Part shown: positions 43,657 through 54,199 of the stretch, piece after piece
How the letters are laid out: each line of letters opens with the position of its first letter
Position numbering within the stretch: the first letter of the stretch is position 1
Assembly (NCBI GenBank): GCA_030704615.1
Contig: CM060731.1
Coordinates: 2,728,001-2,792,000, forward strand
Source: Takakia lepidozioides
Taxonomy: Eukaryota; Streptophyta; Takakiopsida; Takakiales; Takakiaceae
Direction of reading: 5' to 3'
Length of the DNA stretch: 64,000 bases
Position numbers and translations under genes: made by a program
The notes under the pieces: generated by a model
Databases searched by the model: none
What the model was told of the DNA's origin: nothing
The model's input: the letters and a program-made list of their open reading frames with translations, nothing else

Positions 43657-46060
43657 ATGGCGGAGGATGAAGACAGAGGAGGTCATCCTAGGGATGACGA
43701 TAATGAACCTGGACCTCCCAAAAAAAAACCAAAAGGGGCCAGGCGCGAACTTCGTTGGGACTTATACAATGACCCCAACATTCTTGCGGAACCAGGTTGG
43801 GAAGTTTGGAGGTTGGGGCAGCGGTGGTCGCTTGGTGACTGCAGGAAATTTGTGGACTGGTGTCACATAAATCGTTTGTGGCCCATAGATAGGCATGATC
43901 CACAAAGCAAACAAAATCAAGCTAGTTTGCATTCTTGCGCCAACCCGCATTTCCGCCACATGGCAGAGGAGGTACATACAACATTGTGGGGTCAACTGCT
44001 CGTCAACAACAAGGTCCCATATTTATTTGCGGCCATGTTGTACACAAAGTTGATTTTATTACGACCAGTGGATTGACAAACTGCCACTGCGAGACGACGT
44101 ACTAGACTATACATGTTCTCTGATATCCCAGACTTGTATATACGTCAGGGGCAGGACATCATATGGTTGGATGGAAACGACGAGGTGGAAGAAGGAGGAA
44201 AGGTAGACCAACCTCTAGATTATACGCCGCAACAGGTCTCCGCAGTCGGGCCTTCAACGTCTGAGGTGGAGGGGGGCGAGGTACGCTCTCCGTTGGAGGA
44301 ACAGTTGCCCGCACATGAACAGCACATCAAGGACCTGCATGACATTGTTCATTTGCAACGGTGACAAATAGCGAAGTTGCTGGAAAGAATGGGGTTGGGG
44401 ACTCTCGACAGCGTACGCGGTGTGCTTCAGGACCCGAGGCCAATCACCAACGAGCAAGACATATTGGCGCATTTGAATATGCCACCAATGGACATTGACC
44501 GCGTCATCAACGGGGTTGACTCAATCGGGCATGGGAATGAAGTGCAAATGCCTGAACTGGACCCGACGAGGATTGAGGAAGAAAGACTTGTGGCGGAGAG
44601 GGCAAGAAAAGGAAAGGACCCCATAGTGGAAATTGGAGAATGTTCAGCCGTGCAAATTACATCGGCCCAGGAACAGGAATTAGAGCAGCTTGTGGGGGAA
44701 TGCGAGCAAGCTAGGGCTATTGCATATCGGTACTCAAATGCCATGTAAATCCGATCGTGGCCATGGTTGCAGGGGAATTGGCGGAATTGGGTGACATGGG
44801 CGGGCCATCTAGCATCGCGAAAAACACGGATAGAAGAAGCGTTGTCCTCCCTCCAACGTGCAGCACATTTGTCGAATCGAAGCGTAGATAACATCTATGC
44901 TAATTTGCAAAGGCACGACACTATGCGTGATGTATTCACGTCGAAGTACACTGGATTCACCACATGGGGTGATGTGGATATATGTTTGAGCACTGTGTGT
45001 ATACAATTTCCGATACCAATAAGAGCATAAACTGGGATTTGGAAGTAGAGGAGGAGTGGGACAACAGGCCGGGGATGTCATCCAACATTCATGAGGATAA
45101 ACGGACGTGGATACCACTGAGCAATCTAGCGTCATGGATAACAGATGGTACGGTGTGTACAATGTGCCTAAACCCTTACAGACCGGAGGGAGGCTATATG
45201 CTTGGTTCATGTGGCCATTTGTTCCACCCCGCATGTCACATATCGGCAACCATGCGAGCCAGCCAATGCCCTAACTGCCGTGGTCCAATCCATCGACGTT
45301 TCTACGAGTTGTTTGGGTTGCAAGACAATATGCCCACGAGATACGAGTACAACCGGTACAACATACCATTGGATGTATCGCCTTACGATTTTTTAAATTG
45401 GCAGCATTGGGGGGAGACAATGACATGGGATGCTCCAAGAGAGATGCACGCCTTGGATGCGAAGACGTTAACTAGGGTTAAAGATCCGGTGACCTTTTGG
45501 GTGACATCCAACTGGGAAATAACTGTGCATGCTAGAGGCATACGTGACCCAGTCCAAATGGAGCTTTTTTGCCGGAACTTGAAAAGGCATTGGAGCTGTA
45601 CCAAACAAAGATTCTTCCGACTGCCTAAGGATCCGTGAGTGCCAGCGGAAAACGATCCATACAATCGCGAACCGATTGGGATAGACCTATTTCTGAGGGA
45701 GTTGGAGGCCGCTAGCATCCGTTGGGAGGATATAAATGAGAGGTAATGGGTGTCTCGTCGAGATGAAGGGCCATTTCTTCCAGAGTTGCGCAGAAACCCC
45801 CAGCAGGAGGAGGTGTTGGACAATTTCAAGGCTGTCATCACGAGTGTTATAAAGTATTGGCAGAACACACGGCGTGACCAAGTTGCCCCTATTCCAGGGG
45901 TGTTCTTGCCACTTCCAAACATATCGGATTTAATTGAAAAATTGCATAAAGCCATAGCAAGAGCGACAAACCCGGCTCTGGCAAATGTGGAAGAGAGTCA
46001 GCACTCGCCTAGAACGCTACGCATGATGGCAAAGGTGGACCACACAACATTGGGTCCCTA
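43657..46060 (+). pseudogene. RING-H2 finger protein gene of outer copy, broken
   Basis: Starts MAEDEDRGGHPRDDDNEPG and follows the copy 1 protein throughout: DCRKFVDWCHINRLWP, the coiled-coil-like EEQLPAHEQHIKDLHDI, the RING (CTMC, CGHLFHPAC, CPNC at about 45157-45280) and RRFYELFGLQDNMP. Stops occur at 44074-44076, 44362-44364, 44746-44748 and 45636-45638, and another near 45744; comparison with copy 1 shows that several replace TGG (Trp) or CAA (Gln) codons. A frameshift falls near 44980. The end is lost: after VDHTTLGP the sequence runs straight into the 120-bp repeats. Confidence 0.75.
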
Positions 46061-47745
46061 CGAGGTTCATCCTTTGAACCATTTTTAAATGACCTCATAC
46101 TTGTTCGGTACCTGTTTGACAGCATGTACAATATACTGGCAAAGTTTCAAAACAATCAAAAATTGCTGAATGAAGATACCATGGGTTCACCCATTGCAAT
46201 ATTTTAAATCGAACTCATACTTGTCCGGTACCTTTAAGAGGGCATGTACAATGCAATGACAAAGTTTGAAAGCATTCAGAAATCGGCACATCAAGTAACC
46301 ATTGGTTCCTCCCGTGAACCATTTTTGATTGATCTCACTTGTCTGGTTCATGTAAGAGGCATGTAGAACATACTGGCAAAATTTCAAATCATTCAATTTT
46401 TTTTTATATCAAGGAACCTTTGGTTTATCCTTTTCACCATTAACGATTAATCACGAATAAATGAACAGATGAATAAATCATTTGCCTCCAAATGATTTTG
46501 GTTCGCTTTGAGACTTGGCCAGGATATTCAATGTACCATGGAAGAGGCCCCAGAGTAATATGAGATCAATCAAAATTCGTTCAATGGGCCAACGGATGGT
46601 TGCCCATCCAAATGATTTTCGTTCACTTTGAGACTTGGTCAGTGTGTTCAATTCAATGTACCCTCTGATAGGTCCCAGTGTAATATGAGATCAATCGAAA
46701 TTCGTTCGATGGGCCAATGAGGCGTTCAGTTGTCATCTGGTTTTTGTTCATTGCGAAAAAAAATCCTCCAATGCGTGCACGGCTATTGCACCCATTGAAC
46801 GGATGTGGTTGAAGCCCATCTTTTGCCCGCATATGCTTGAACATGTGTGGGACACATGTGGGGAGACACAATAGACGAAAAAATCATTTGTCTCCCCATC
46901 GACACCAAGCCATTCCATAATGTAATTGAATTTAAAATTTTAAGCCAATAAATAGGTTTGCACTGCCTTTCATTGGGGGTTTCTGGCACGTATCGATTTT
47001 ATTTTTGGCTTTATTTTGTTTTACGGATTCAAGCATCCCACTGCTACTCCCCTGCCAAAATTTGGACCAATAAAAAATGCCCCAAGAAAAAAATGTTCTC
47101 TTCGCTCCCTTTTGCAGAACTCTCTATAAAGGGTGCATGAAGTAGAGCACAAATCAAGTATGGAGTGCAAAACGGGCAAGAAACTATGGTTTTGGGTCCA
47201 AATGAATTTTGATCACTCCCAAATTTGGCACGCACGTTGCATATGGAGTCATTACACGCCCCATTAAAAAATGGAATGAAACAAAAAACATGAGCGCGCG
47301 AAACGCAGTCCAACAGGTCCCAAAGTAATAGTAGATCCAACATAATACATTCAATGGGTGAACGGATGGTTGCCCATCCAAATCATTTTTGTTTGCTTCC
47401 AAACTTTGCCAGTATGTTCGAGACACCCTCTCACAAGTCCCGGACTAATATCAGATCAATCAAAATTCATTCAATGGCTCAACGGATGGTTGGCCATTGA
47501 AATGATTTTGGTTCGCTTTGAGTCTTGGCCAGTATGTTCAATGTACTATGGAAGAGGCCCCAGAGTAATATGAGATCAATCAAAATTCGTTCAATGGGCC
47601 AACGGATGGTTGCCCATCCAAATGATTTTCGTTCGCTTTGAAACTTGGCCAGTGTGTTCAATGTACCCTCTGAAGGTCCCAGTGTAATATGAGATCAATC
47701 GTTAACAATTAATCATGAATCATCCAACAGGGGATCTGTTGGTTC
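46060..47745. repeat. 120-bp tandem repeat block, outer copy
   Basis: Same unit and orientation relative to the RING gene as 1-3600 and 28560-30990. Shared segments such as the one starting tgaggcgttca near 46710 match 29967 in the inner element over more than 100 bp with few differences. Confidence 0.85.
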
Positions 47746-47759
47746 ATCCTTTGAACCAT

Positions 47760-48000
47760 TTAACATTGTTGAAGCCCCTGAAATTTAATTCCAACCTCTC
47801 AAATTGCACTTCTAGCCCCTGAAATGGCAATTCCCGCCCCTCAAATTGCAACTGTAGCATGTGAAATGGCAATTGCCAGTGCAGCCCCTGAAATTGGCAA
47901 TTGAAGCCCCTGAAATTGCAAGTCCAGCCCCTGAAATTGGGCAATTCGAGCCCGAGAAATGGCAATTTCAGCCCTTGAAATTGGCTATGGGTGAACCAAT
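47760..48000. repeat. Short minisatellite of cccctgaaattg units
   Basis: About ten irregular repeats of gcccctgaaattggcaatt-like units, roughly 20-25 bp each. Absent from the inner element's equivalent region. Confidence 0.75.
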
Positions 48001-48279
48001 CATTCCCCTGCCAAATGATTTTGGATTGATTGAAACTTTGCGAGTGTCTTGTACATGCCTTCTTAAAGTTACTAGACAAGTATGATGTATTGCAATCTTG
48101 AGGGGTTGGAATTGACAATTTCAATGGCTCAAATTACAATTGGAGGGGCAGCCGGGGTTGGTCATTTTAGGGACTGACATTACCAATTTTAAGGGCTTGA
48201 ATTTCATTTTGAATTGTAATTCAAGGGTTACAATGGGCCATTGGGGGGCTAGAATTACCAAAGCAATGACATCCAAAGC

Positions 48280-49560
48280 AATATAAAATCATTTGATAGC
48301 GGAATGATTGGTTCACCCTTTCAACCATTTTTTATTCACGTCATACTTGTCCAGTACTTGTAGGAGGGCATGTGGCTGACACTTGCAAAGCTTCAAAGCA
48401 ATGTAAAATTATTTGATAGGGGAACAATTGGTTCACTCTTTCAACCATATTTTACTGACCTCATACTTGTCCGGTACCTTTAAAATGGCATGTGAAAGAC
48501 ACTTGCAAAGCTTTAAAGCACTAAAAAATCATTTGATATGTTCATGATTGATTCACACTTTCAACCATTTTAGATTGACTTGAAACTTGTGAAAGATTTG
48601 TAAGAAGGCATGTACAAGACACTTGCAAAGTTTCAAATCAATTTAAAATCATTTGGTAGGGGGACGATTGGTTCACCCTTTAAACCATTTTAGATTGATG
48701 TCATACTTCTCAAAGACGTGTAAGAGGGCATGTAGAAGACACTTGCAAAGTTTCGGAGCAATAAAATATCATTTCATCGGGGAAGTTTCCGTTCACCCTT
48801 TCATCCAATTTTGAATTGAACTGGATTTTTACTAAATAAAATGATTTAGATGGCATAGGATTGTAGGGCGCAATGAGTGTGGGGCGCAATGATTTTGTTT
48901 TTGGCTTGATTTTGTGGTGTGAGTTGAACCCTCACACCACCACATCCTTGCTAAAAAATGTACCAAAGAAAAATGTTTGAAAACAAACGTTCATCCTTTA
49001 CTCTATGCTCACTATTGCAGAACTCTCTATAAAGAGTGCATGAAGTTGAACATAACTTCACCTTGGAGTGCAAATGAGGGAATAAAATGTGTTTTGGATG
49101 CACACAATGTCTGTTCATGGTGATATTTTGCATGCAACTCTTCATGTTGTTATCAAGCATATGACTTCAGAATGGAATTGAAAACAATTCATGTGCAGTC
49201 GAAAGGTTGTTTATCCTTATGAATTTGAATAACCCATTCAAACAACTTTGTTGAAGTTCAACTTTGGTCCATATGTGCTTAAGTACGTACAAATCACGTA
49301 CAGAATGTTGCAAGCGAAGAAATAATCATTTGCCCCCCGAACGACTTGTTAAACCTTTCAACCAATTTTCAATCATGAATCATTTAATAGGGGAACTATT
49401 GGTTCACCCTTAGAACCATTTTAGATTGACCTCATACTTGTCCGGTAACTTAAAGATGACATGTACAAGACATTCCCGAAGTTTCAAATCAATCTAAAAT
49501 CATTTGGCAGGGGAACGATTGGTTCACCCATTGACCCGGTGTACACTGTCACTCTTCAAG
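48280..49560. repeat. Diverged repeats between RING and kinase-like genes, outer copy
   Basis: Units of about 120 bp containing forms of acacttgcaaag, aaaatcatttgat and ggttcaccctttcaacca recur between 48290 and 48800 and again near 49380-49540. They look like a second, more diverged family of the same repeat. The part in between (48830-49330) is unique and has no recognised gene. Confidence 0.6.
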
Positions 49561-49699
49561 ATTCGTGGGTGTGGTGCTTGATTATCCCATATGATGGACC
49601 CAGGTGCCATGGCCAAGTAACAAACCATTAAAACATTATGGTACGAGACAAACACAATTGAAAACAACATTTATTCAAACATGATGTACAGTCAGAGGT

Positions 49700-51199
49700 C
49701 TACAAGTTTCTATCCATCCTCCAACAATTTTTGGGCTCAGGCCAATTGAATAGCCCCGTCATGAAACGCTTCACAACATTTTCTAGTTTGTACCGCAACT
49801 CTACTATGTCTACACACAAGTTTTCCAGAGCCGAAGCAAAATAGGTTCCAGTAGACATATCGTTGAACAGGCTTGCATCGAACGTGTTACCCCCATTTAT
49901 TGCCTGGGCTATCTTCCCAATTGGAAAGGTCTCTGATGGCACAGTTAGAGGAGGCTACGAGGTGTGCCATCTGACTGGTTGTTGGCTACATTATGAACAA
50001 TTGCAATTTCAGGTGCAATCCACCATCTATGTGCGAGAGTCTTTATCATCTTGTCTCTGCTCTCGAAAATGTACAACGTGGTTTTTGGGTCATCCGTCGT
50101 GGAGGCCATCTCCCAATCGCATACCGCGATGTACACATCTTTAGACCCTTGTGGAAAATGCAACAAGATGTTATCGGGGGACATGTCGTTGTGCAAGAGA
50201 TGGTGATTATGGACGTTGAGCATGATGTGCAAAAGCGCCCATGCCAATTGGGTGCGATTATGTCGGAATCGAACCAGTCGGTTGACCTCCTGCATTTCCT
50301 GGTCCGTCCCCCGTCGTTCCATTAACTCTCTGTTATCCCGATCATTCCCTCATTTCCTGTCAATACTCAACCATGATCGTATGGTCCCCCCATTCCACCA
50401 ATGTGTGTAACCTTCATTTCGACGTGGATGCAACGCAAAATACTTTATGATGCCGAAATGATGGAACTTTATAGCCAACGTTGTTATGTTGGACTTTGGC
50501 AAGCTCAACATTTGTTTCCCTGGGCGTTTTCTCTGCTAGCTCCCAAGATGGAGGAATAAATTGATCCCCAACAATTCTAACCCTCCGAATTGTACCATAC
50601 CCTCCCTGTTTGGGCGCGTCGAGTTGTTGTACTTGTGCGTTTGTGGATATGTATTTCACGTTTAATGCCGCATCCGCGGACGAGGACCCCGCCTTCCATG
50701 AGAGTGGTTTCATACGTCGTTTGGGGGCCTTTGCCATGTCAGACCACCAATCCACAAACACAAACAACTCCTCCTCCGAAGTTGGCATGCGACCTTCAGC
50801 TACAAGTGTTCTCGTAACAAACTTGTCCATGGTTTGCCTCAGATTCCATATGACATCATGGGCCCGGTCCTCCATCCATTTCGTGAATTGGAACTTTGCC
50901 ATGTCCTCATCCCATTCATCCCCGGCCAAAGCCTCCCTCATTCTCATCTCCATATTGTGCTGGAATCTAAGGAACCCCTCATTCCCATGTCGGACATACA
51001 AAAGATTCAAACGCATTATGTCATTGTCCTTCAAATAATCCAGCACTACTTGCTTCACCACCTTCGCGGCCTCTGCGCTTGGATAATATTTTTTGTTGAC
51101 CTGACTATCCCGTTCATGTGCATGTTTACGCTTCCTACCTTTACGTCCACTTCCCGATGAACCCCCTGACACTGTGTTCGAAGCAACGTTTCCGGACAA
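49700..51199 (-). pseudogene. Protein kinase-like gene of outer copy, broken
   Basis: Full-length homologue of 25424-26886. It starts MSGNVASNTVSGGSSG with the same RKGRKRKHAHERDSQVNK stretch and NDIMRLNLLYVRHGNEGF. The Gly-rich loop reads PKQGGYGTIRRV; the ATP lysine (LAIKFHHF) lies in another frame after a shift near 50490. The catalytic loop is LLHNDMSPDNILL and the metal-binding motif CDWE, so the DFG glycine is also lost. A TGA occurs where the inner copy has Trp (DRK-W-GN), and a second frameshift falls near 49950 before the conserved C-terminus (FNWPEPKNCWRM). It is convergent with the RING gene, as in the inner copy. Confidence 0.7.
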
Positions 51200-51484
51200 G
51201 ATGAAAGTACTATGCGGAATAGACGCGGCAACAGAAAAATAAACCCAGACTATTGATAACCTTATATACTAGCAGACTAATTTCCTCACCTTCTATTGGT
51301 ATAGTACCCAAAGCAAACTCTCCCGCAGTCCCAGGAAAAAAAAGCAAAAACTCCTCTCCCACACAAATCCACTTTCTCCCCCCCCCCCCCAACACTCAGT
51401 CCTAGCCACTGAAGTTCAAACTCTAAGAAGCCCCATAACCGCACTCACAGAGAGGGAAAAAAGTGGGTTGGGAATGAGGGGTAG

Positions 51485-51500
51485 GTCCTTATATACTGCC
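51485..51500 (-). promoter_or_regulatory. TATA box of outer kinase-like gene
   Basis: Minus-strand gcagtatataaggacc between the array and the gene, about 290 bp upstream of the ATG. Confidence 0.55.
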
Positions 51501-51559
51501 TGGAGAAGCCTGGCGCGCGACCGCCTCTGCTGCCCATTCACGCCTCGCCACGTGTCCAG

Positions 51560-52050
51560 GGAGCGGTCGCACCTATGGGTGATCGCAGCTAATAACAAAA
51601 CAAAAAAAGTGCTGCGACCCCCCCTGCTGGTGGTCGCACATTTTTTAAAACAAAACGAAAATGTGCGACCCCCCATAAGCGGTCGCACCTAATAACAAAA
51701 AAGAAAAAGTCTGCGACCACCACCGGTTGGTGGTCGCACCCATTTAAGAAATAATTAAAAATGTGCGACCATCCCCTGTTGGTGGTCGCACCTATTTAAA
51801 AAAAATGAAAAAGTTGCGACCACCACCTGCTGGTGGTCGCACCCAATTTTAAAAAAAGAAAAAATGTGCGACCACCCTCTGCTTGTGGTCGCACCTATTA
51901 AAAAGAAAGAAAATGCTGCGACCACCACCTGCTCGTGGTCGCACCCATTTAAAAAATAAGAAAAAATGTGCGACCACCCCCTTCTGGTGGTCACACCTAT
52001 TTTAAAAATAAATAAAAATTGTCCGACCACCCTTTGCTGACGGTCGCATG
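51560..52050. repeat. Palindromic array (GCGACCACC type), right end of outer copy
   Basis: GCGACCACC, cctgctg spacer, GGTGGTCGC units with aaaaa-rich linkers, period about 60 bp. It lies about 240 bp from the right end of the outer element, the same place as 24440-25020 in the inner one. Confidence 0.85.
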
Positions 52051-52194
52051 ATTGACAATATAAATCATAATATATGAATTTTACAGATAATTAATGAAGT
52101 CCACGTAATGATGCCACATCGGTTGCCACGTCGGTTTTCATAGTAAATAGTCAATAGTAAAGTAAAAAAATAAACATATTTATGTACAGTAACG

Positions 52195-52288
52195 TCGGTT
52201 TAGGACGTGACGTGACGCACGTCTGTCGCTGACGTCGGACGTGACGCTGACGCGTCAACGCCACGTCATGTCCAAATTTGCAACTAGG
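52195..52288. repeat. Right inverted end of outer element
   Basis: Read inward on the minus strand the end is CCTAGTTGCAAATTTGG followed by acatgacgtggcg and several cgtcacgtc motifs, matching the inner left end (CCTAGTTATC...gacgtgacgtggcg). The element therefore ends at 52288 and the next 8 bp (cccaacat) would be its target duplication; the left partner is not in the window or is lost. Confidence 0.65.
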
Positions 52289-53258
52289 CCCAACATTCGC
52301 CATGAGGTGAATGCATTGAGAATGCTCTCTGGAAATAGAGGCTACATTGACAACATTTTGGAATTAAAAGGAATGAGCAAGTATCTTTGGCCGAGACTTG
52401 GAGGAAGTCGGCCGAACTAGCTAGTGAAGAGTAGAGTCAAGTGGGGGTTTGATTCTTGCCATGAGACGCCATGGTACTGAAACAAACTCCTTGATGTGGG
52501 ACGCCACAACTTGGATATTAGTTTCTACAAAATGAACAAGTCGATGAGGACATCGACTCCATGTTGATAGGGGTGTGTGTCGCGGTCCTTTGCCTTAAGG
52601 GCGGGGGGGTCGGGACACAAGAGGGGCTGCCCCTGTGGTGGGGGCAGTGACAACAATAGGAACTAGGGCTGAAACACCCTTGAGTGCCTAAGGCACTCAA
52701 GGAGGCGAAGGCGCTCACTAGGTGGAGCCCCGCACACCGGGTTGCGGTGGGGGTGGGTCCACGAGGAGTGGTGGTAGCTTAGGTCTTAGTGGGGGTGGCA
52801 TAGGGCTTACCATGGGGCGGAGACCTTGTGGTGGGAGTCGTGGGGAGTCTTGGGACCCATCACGGTCCAATGGGGCCGTGGTGGGTGGGCCAAGACTCAC
52901 CACGACTCATCACCGAGAATCGAGGGTTTTCGTGGTGGTTCGCAATAAAAAGATGGTGTTGTTTAGGAAACCCCCGCGGACAGTCACAGAAGTATATATA
53001 GGGAGTAGTACCCTCGAGAACGGTACAAGCCCGTTGGTGACCAAAAACTAGTGAGTAAGCGTGCGAGCCGTAAAGCGACCAAGGTGTGGGGAGCTGTTCC
53101 GGACTGCCAACAACCAAAGGGAATTTCCATTAGGCCCAAATTGAGAGAGGGTCTTGTGGAGGAGCAAAGGGGGACCGTTATACCCCAGTGAGCAGCCGAA
53201 GCTCCGAGTTGGTCCGGCGACCAGTTTGGGAGTTAGGCGCGCGCATCAAAGCGAGTAA
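52289..53258. other. Intergenic, promoter-like segment, no gene recognised
   Basis: No recognisable coding sequence. A segment with agtatatatagggag (about 52989-53003) followed by sequence that resembles an LTR transcription start could be a solo LTR, but no matching copy or terminal repeats were found. Confidence 0.35.
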
Positions 53259-54195
53259 CTATGACTTGAAGGGGAGCTTACTGAAGTGAGGTGTGTGACA
53301 TCTAGACACAAGAGGCGTTCCCTTGGAACACATGTCCAACGCCCGTGCTATCTTGCTTGGATCCCCTGATCTGCTTGCAGCACGCAACAACAACTCTTGT
53401 TTGTTCGGACTTTTCCCACCAACGCCTCCTCTCAAGAAGTCATGATATCTGGTTTGTTGTTGGAGTGCACGTATGAGATCATCTGTTGTTACCACATACA
53501 AATCCCGACCCCGTTTCCCGGACTGTTGCAACCATGCGTTGTGCACTGTCTCTGCCAAATTGCAAGATGACATGTCTGCCATTTCCTCAATGGACATGTT
53601 CTGCAAAGTGGAAAACACACTTCAGAATACCAAAGAGGTTACAACACCACCCAAACAAATGCAGATCTGCACCATGGAACGATATGGAAAATGCATGCAA
53701 AACTAGAGACGTACCATTGTCATGGATGCTCCCCACTGTCTGTACCAGAAGTGCCAAAACGCCAACCAATCTTCCAACGCTCTCATACTGTCAAGCGATG
53801 CTGCTCCTGAAGAGAACCACCAGGCACGAATTGTCTGGAACAATGTATTCGCCTTCGCCATAGATTTGACATCTTTGTACTCTTTGCACAACTTACGATG
53901 ATGTGTCTGCATCTCAGGTTTGATATCCGTTTTCGTATGTTTATCTAGAGATCGGGTCCAATGGAACAGACATGTACGCTCTCTTCCCTCCATTGGCACC
54001 TTTGGGTCCCCCGATCCGACGATAATCCGCACAACATTGAAATTCGTCTGTGCACTATCTGCCATGAAACCAGCAAAATTCGGAGCAGGGACGCCATGGC
54101 ATCCTATAACACGAATCAGGGATTTCTACATTAGCTGCTGGGATTCCGAATCCTCCGATTGCATGTCACAAACTGCAATTGTCATAACTCGTTAG
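53259..54195 (-). pseudogene. Transposase-like fragment, possibly MULE-type
   Basis: Two exon-like pieces on the minus strand. The first (about 54080-53703) reads GFMADSAQTNFNVVR, ERTCLFHWTRSLDKHTK, MQTHHRKLCKEYKD and WLAFWHFWYRQWGASM; the second (about 53600-53285) reads SSCNLAETVHNAWLQQSGKR and DDLIRALQQQTRYHDFLRGG. The Cys/His/Trp spacing and length resemble the DDE region of Mutator-like transposases, but I cannot place it with certainty. The upstream catalytic part is missing. Confidence 0.4.
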
Positions 54196-54199
54196 TATA

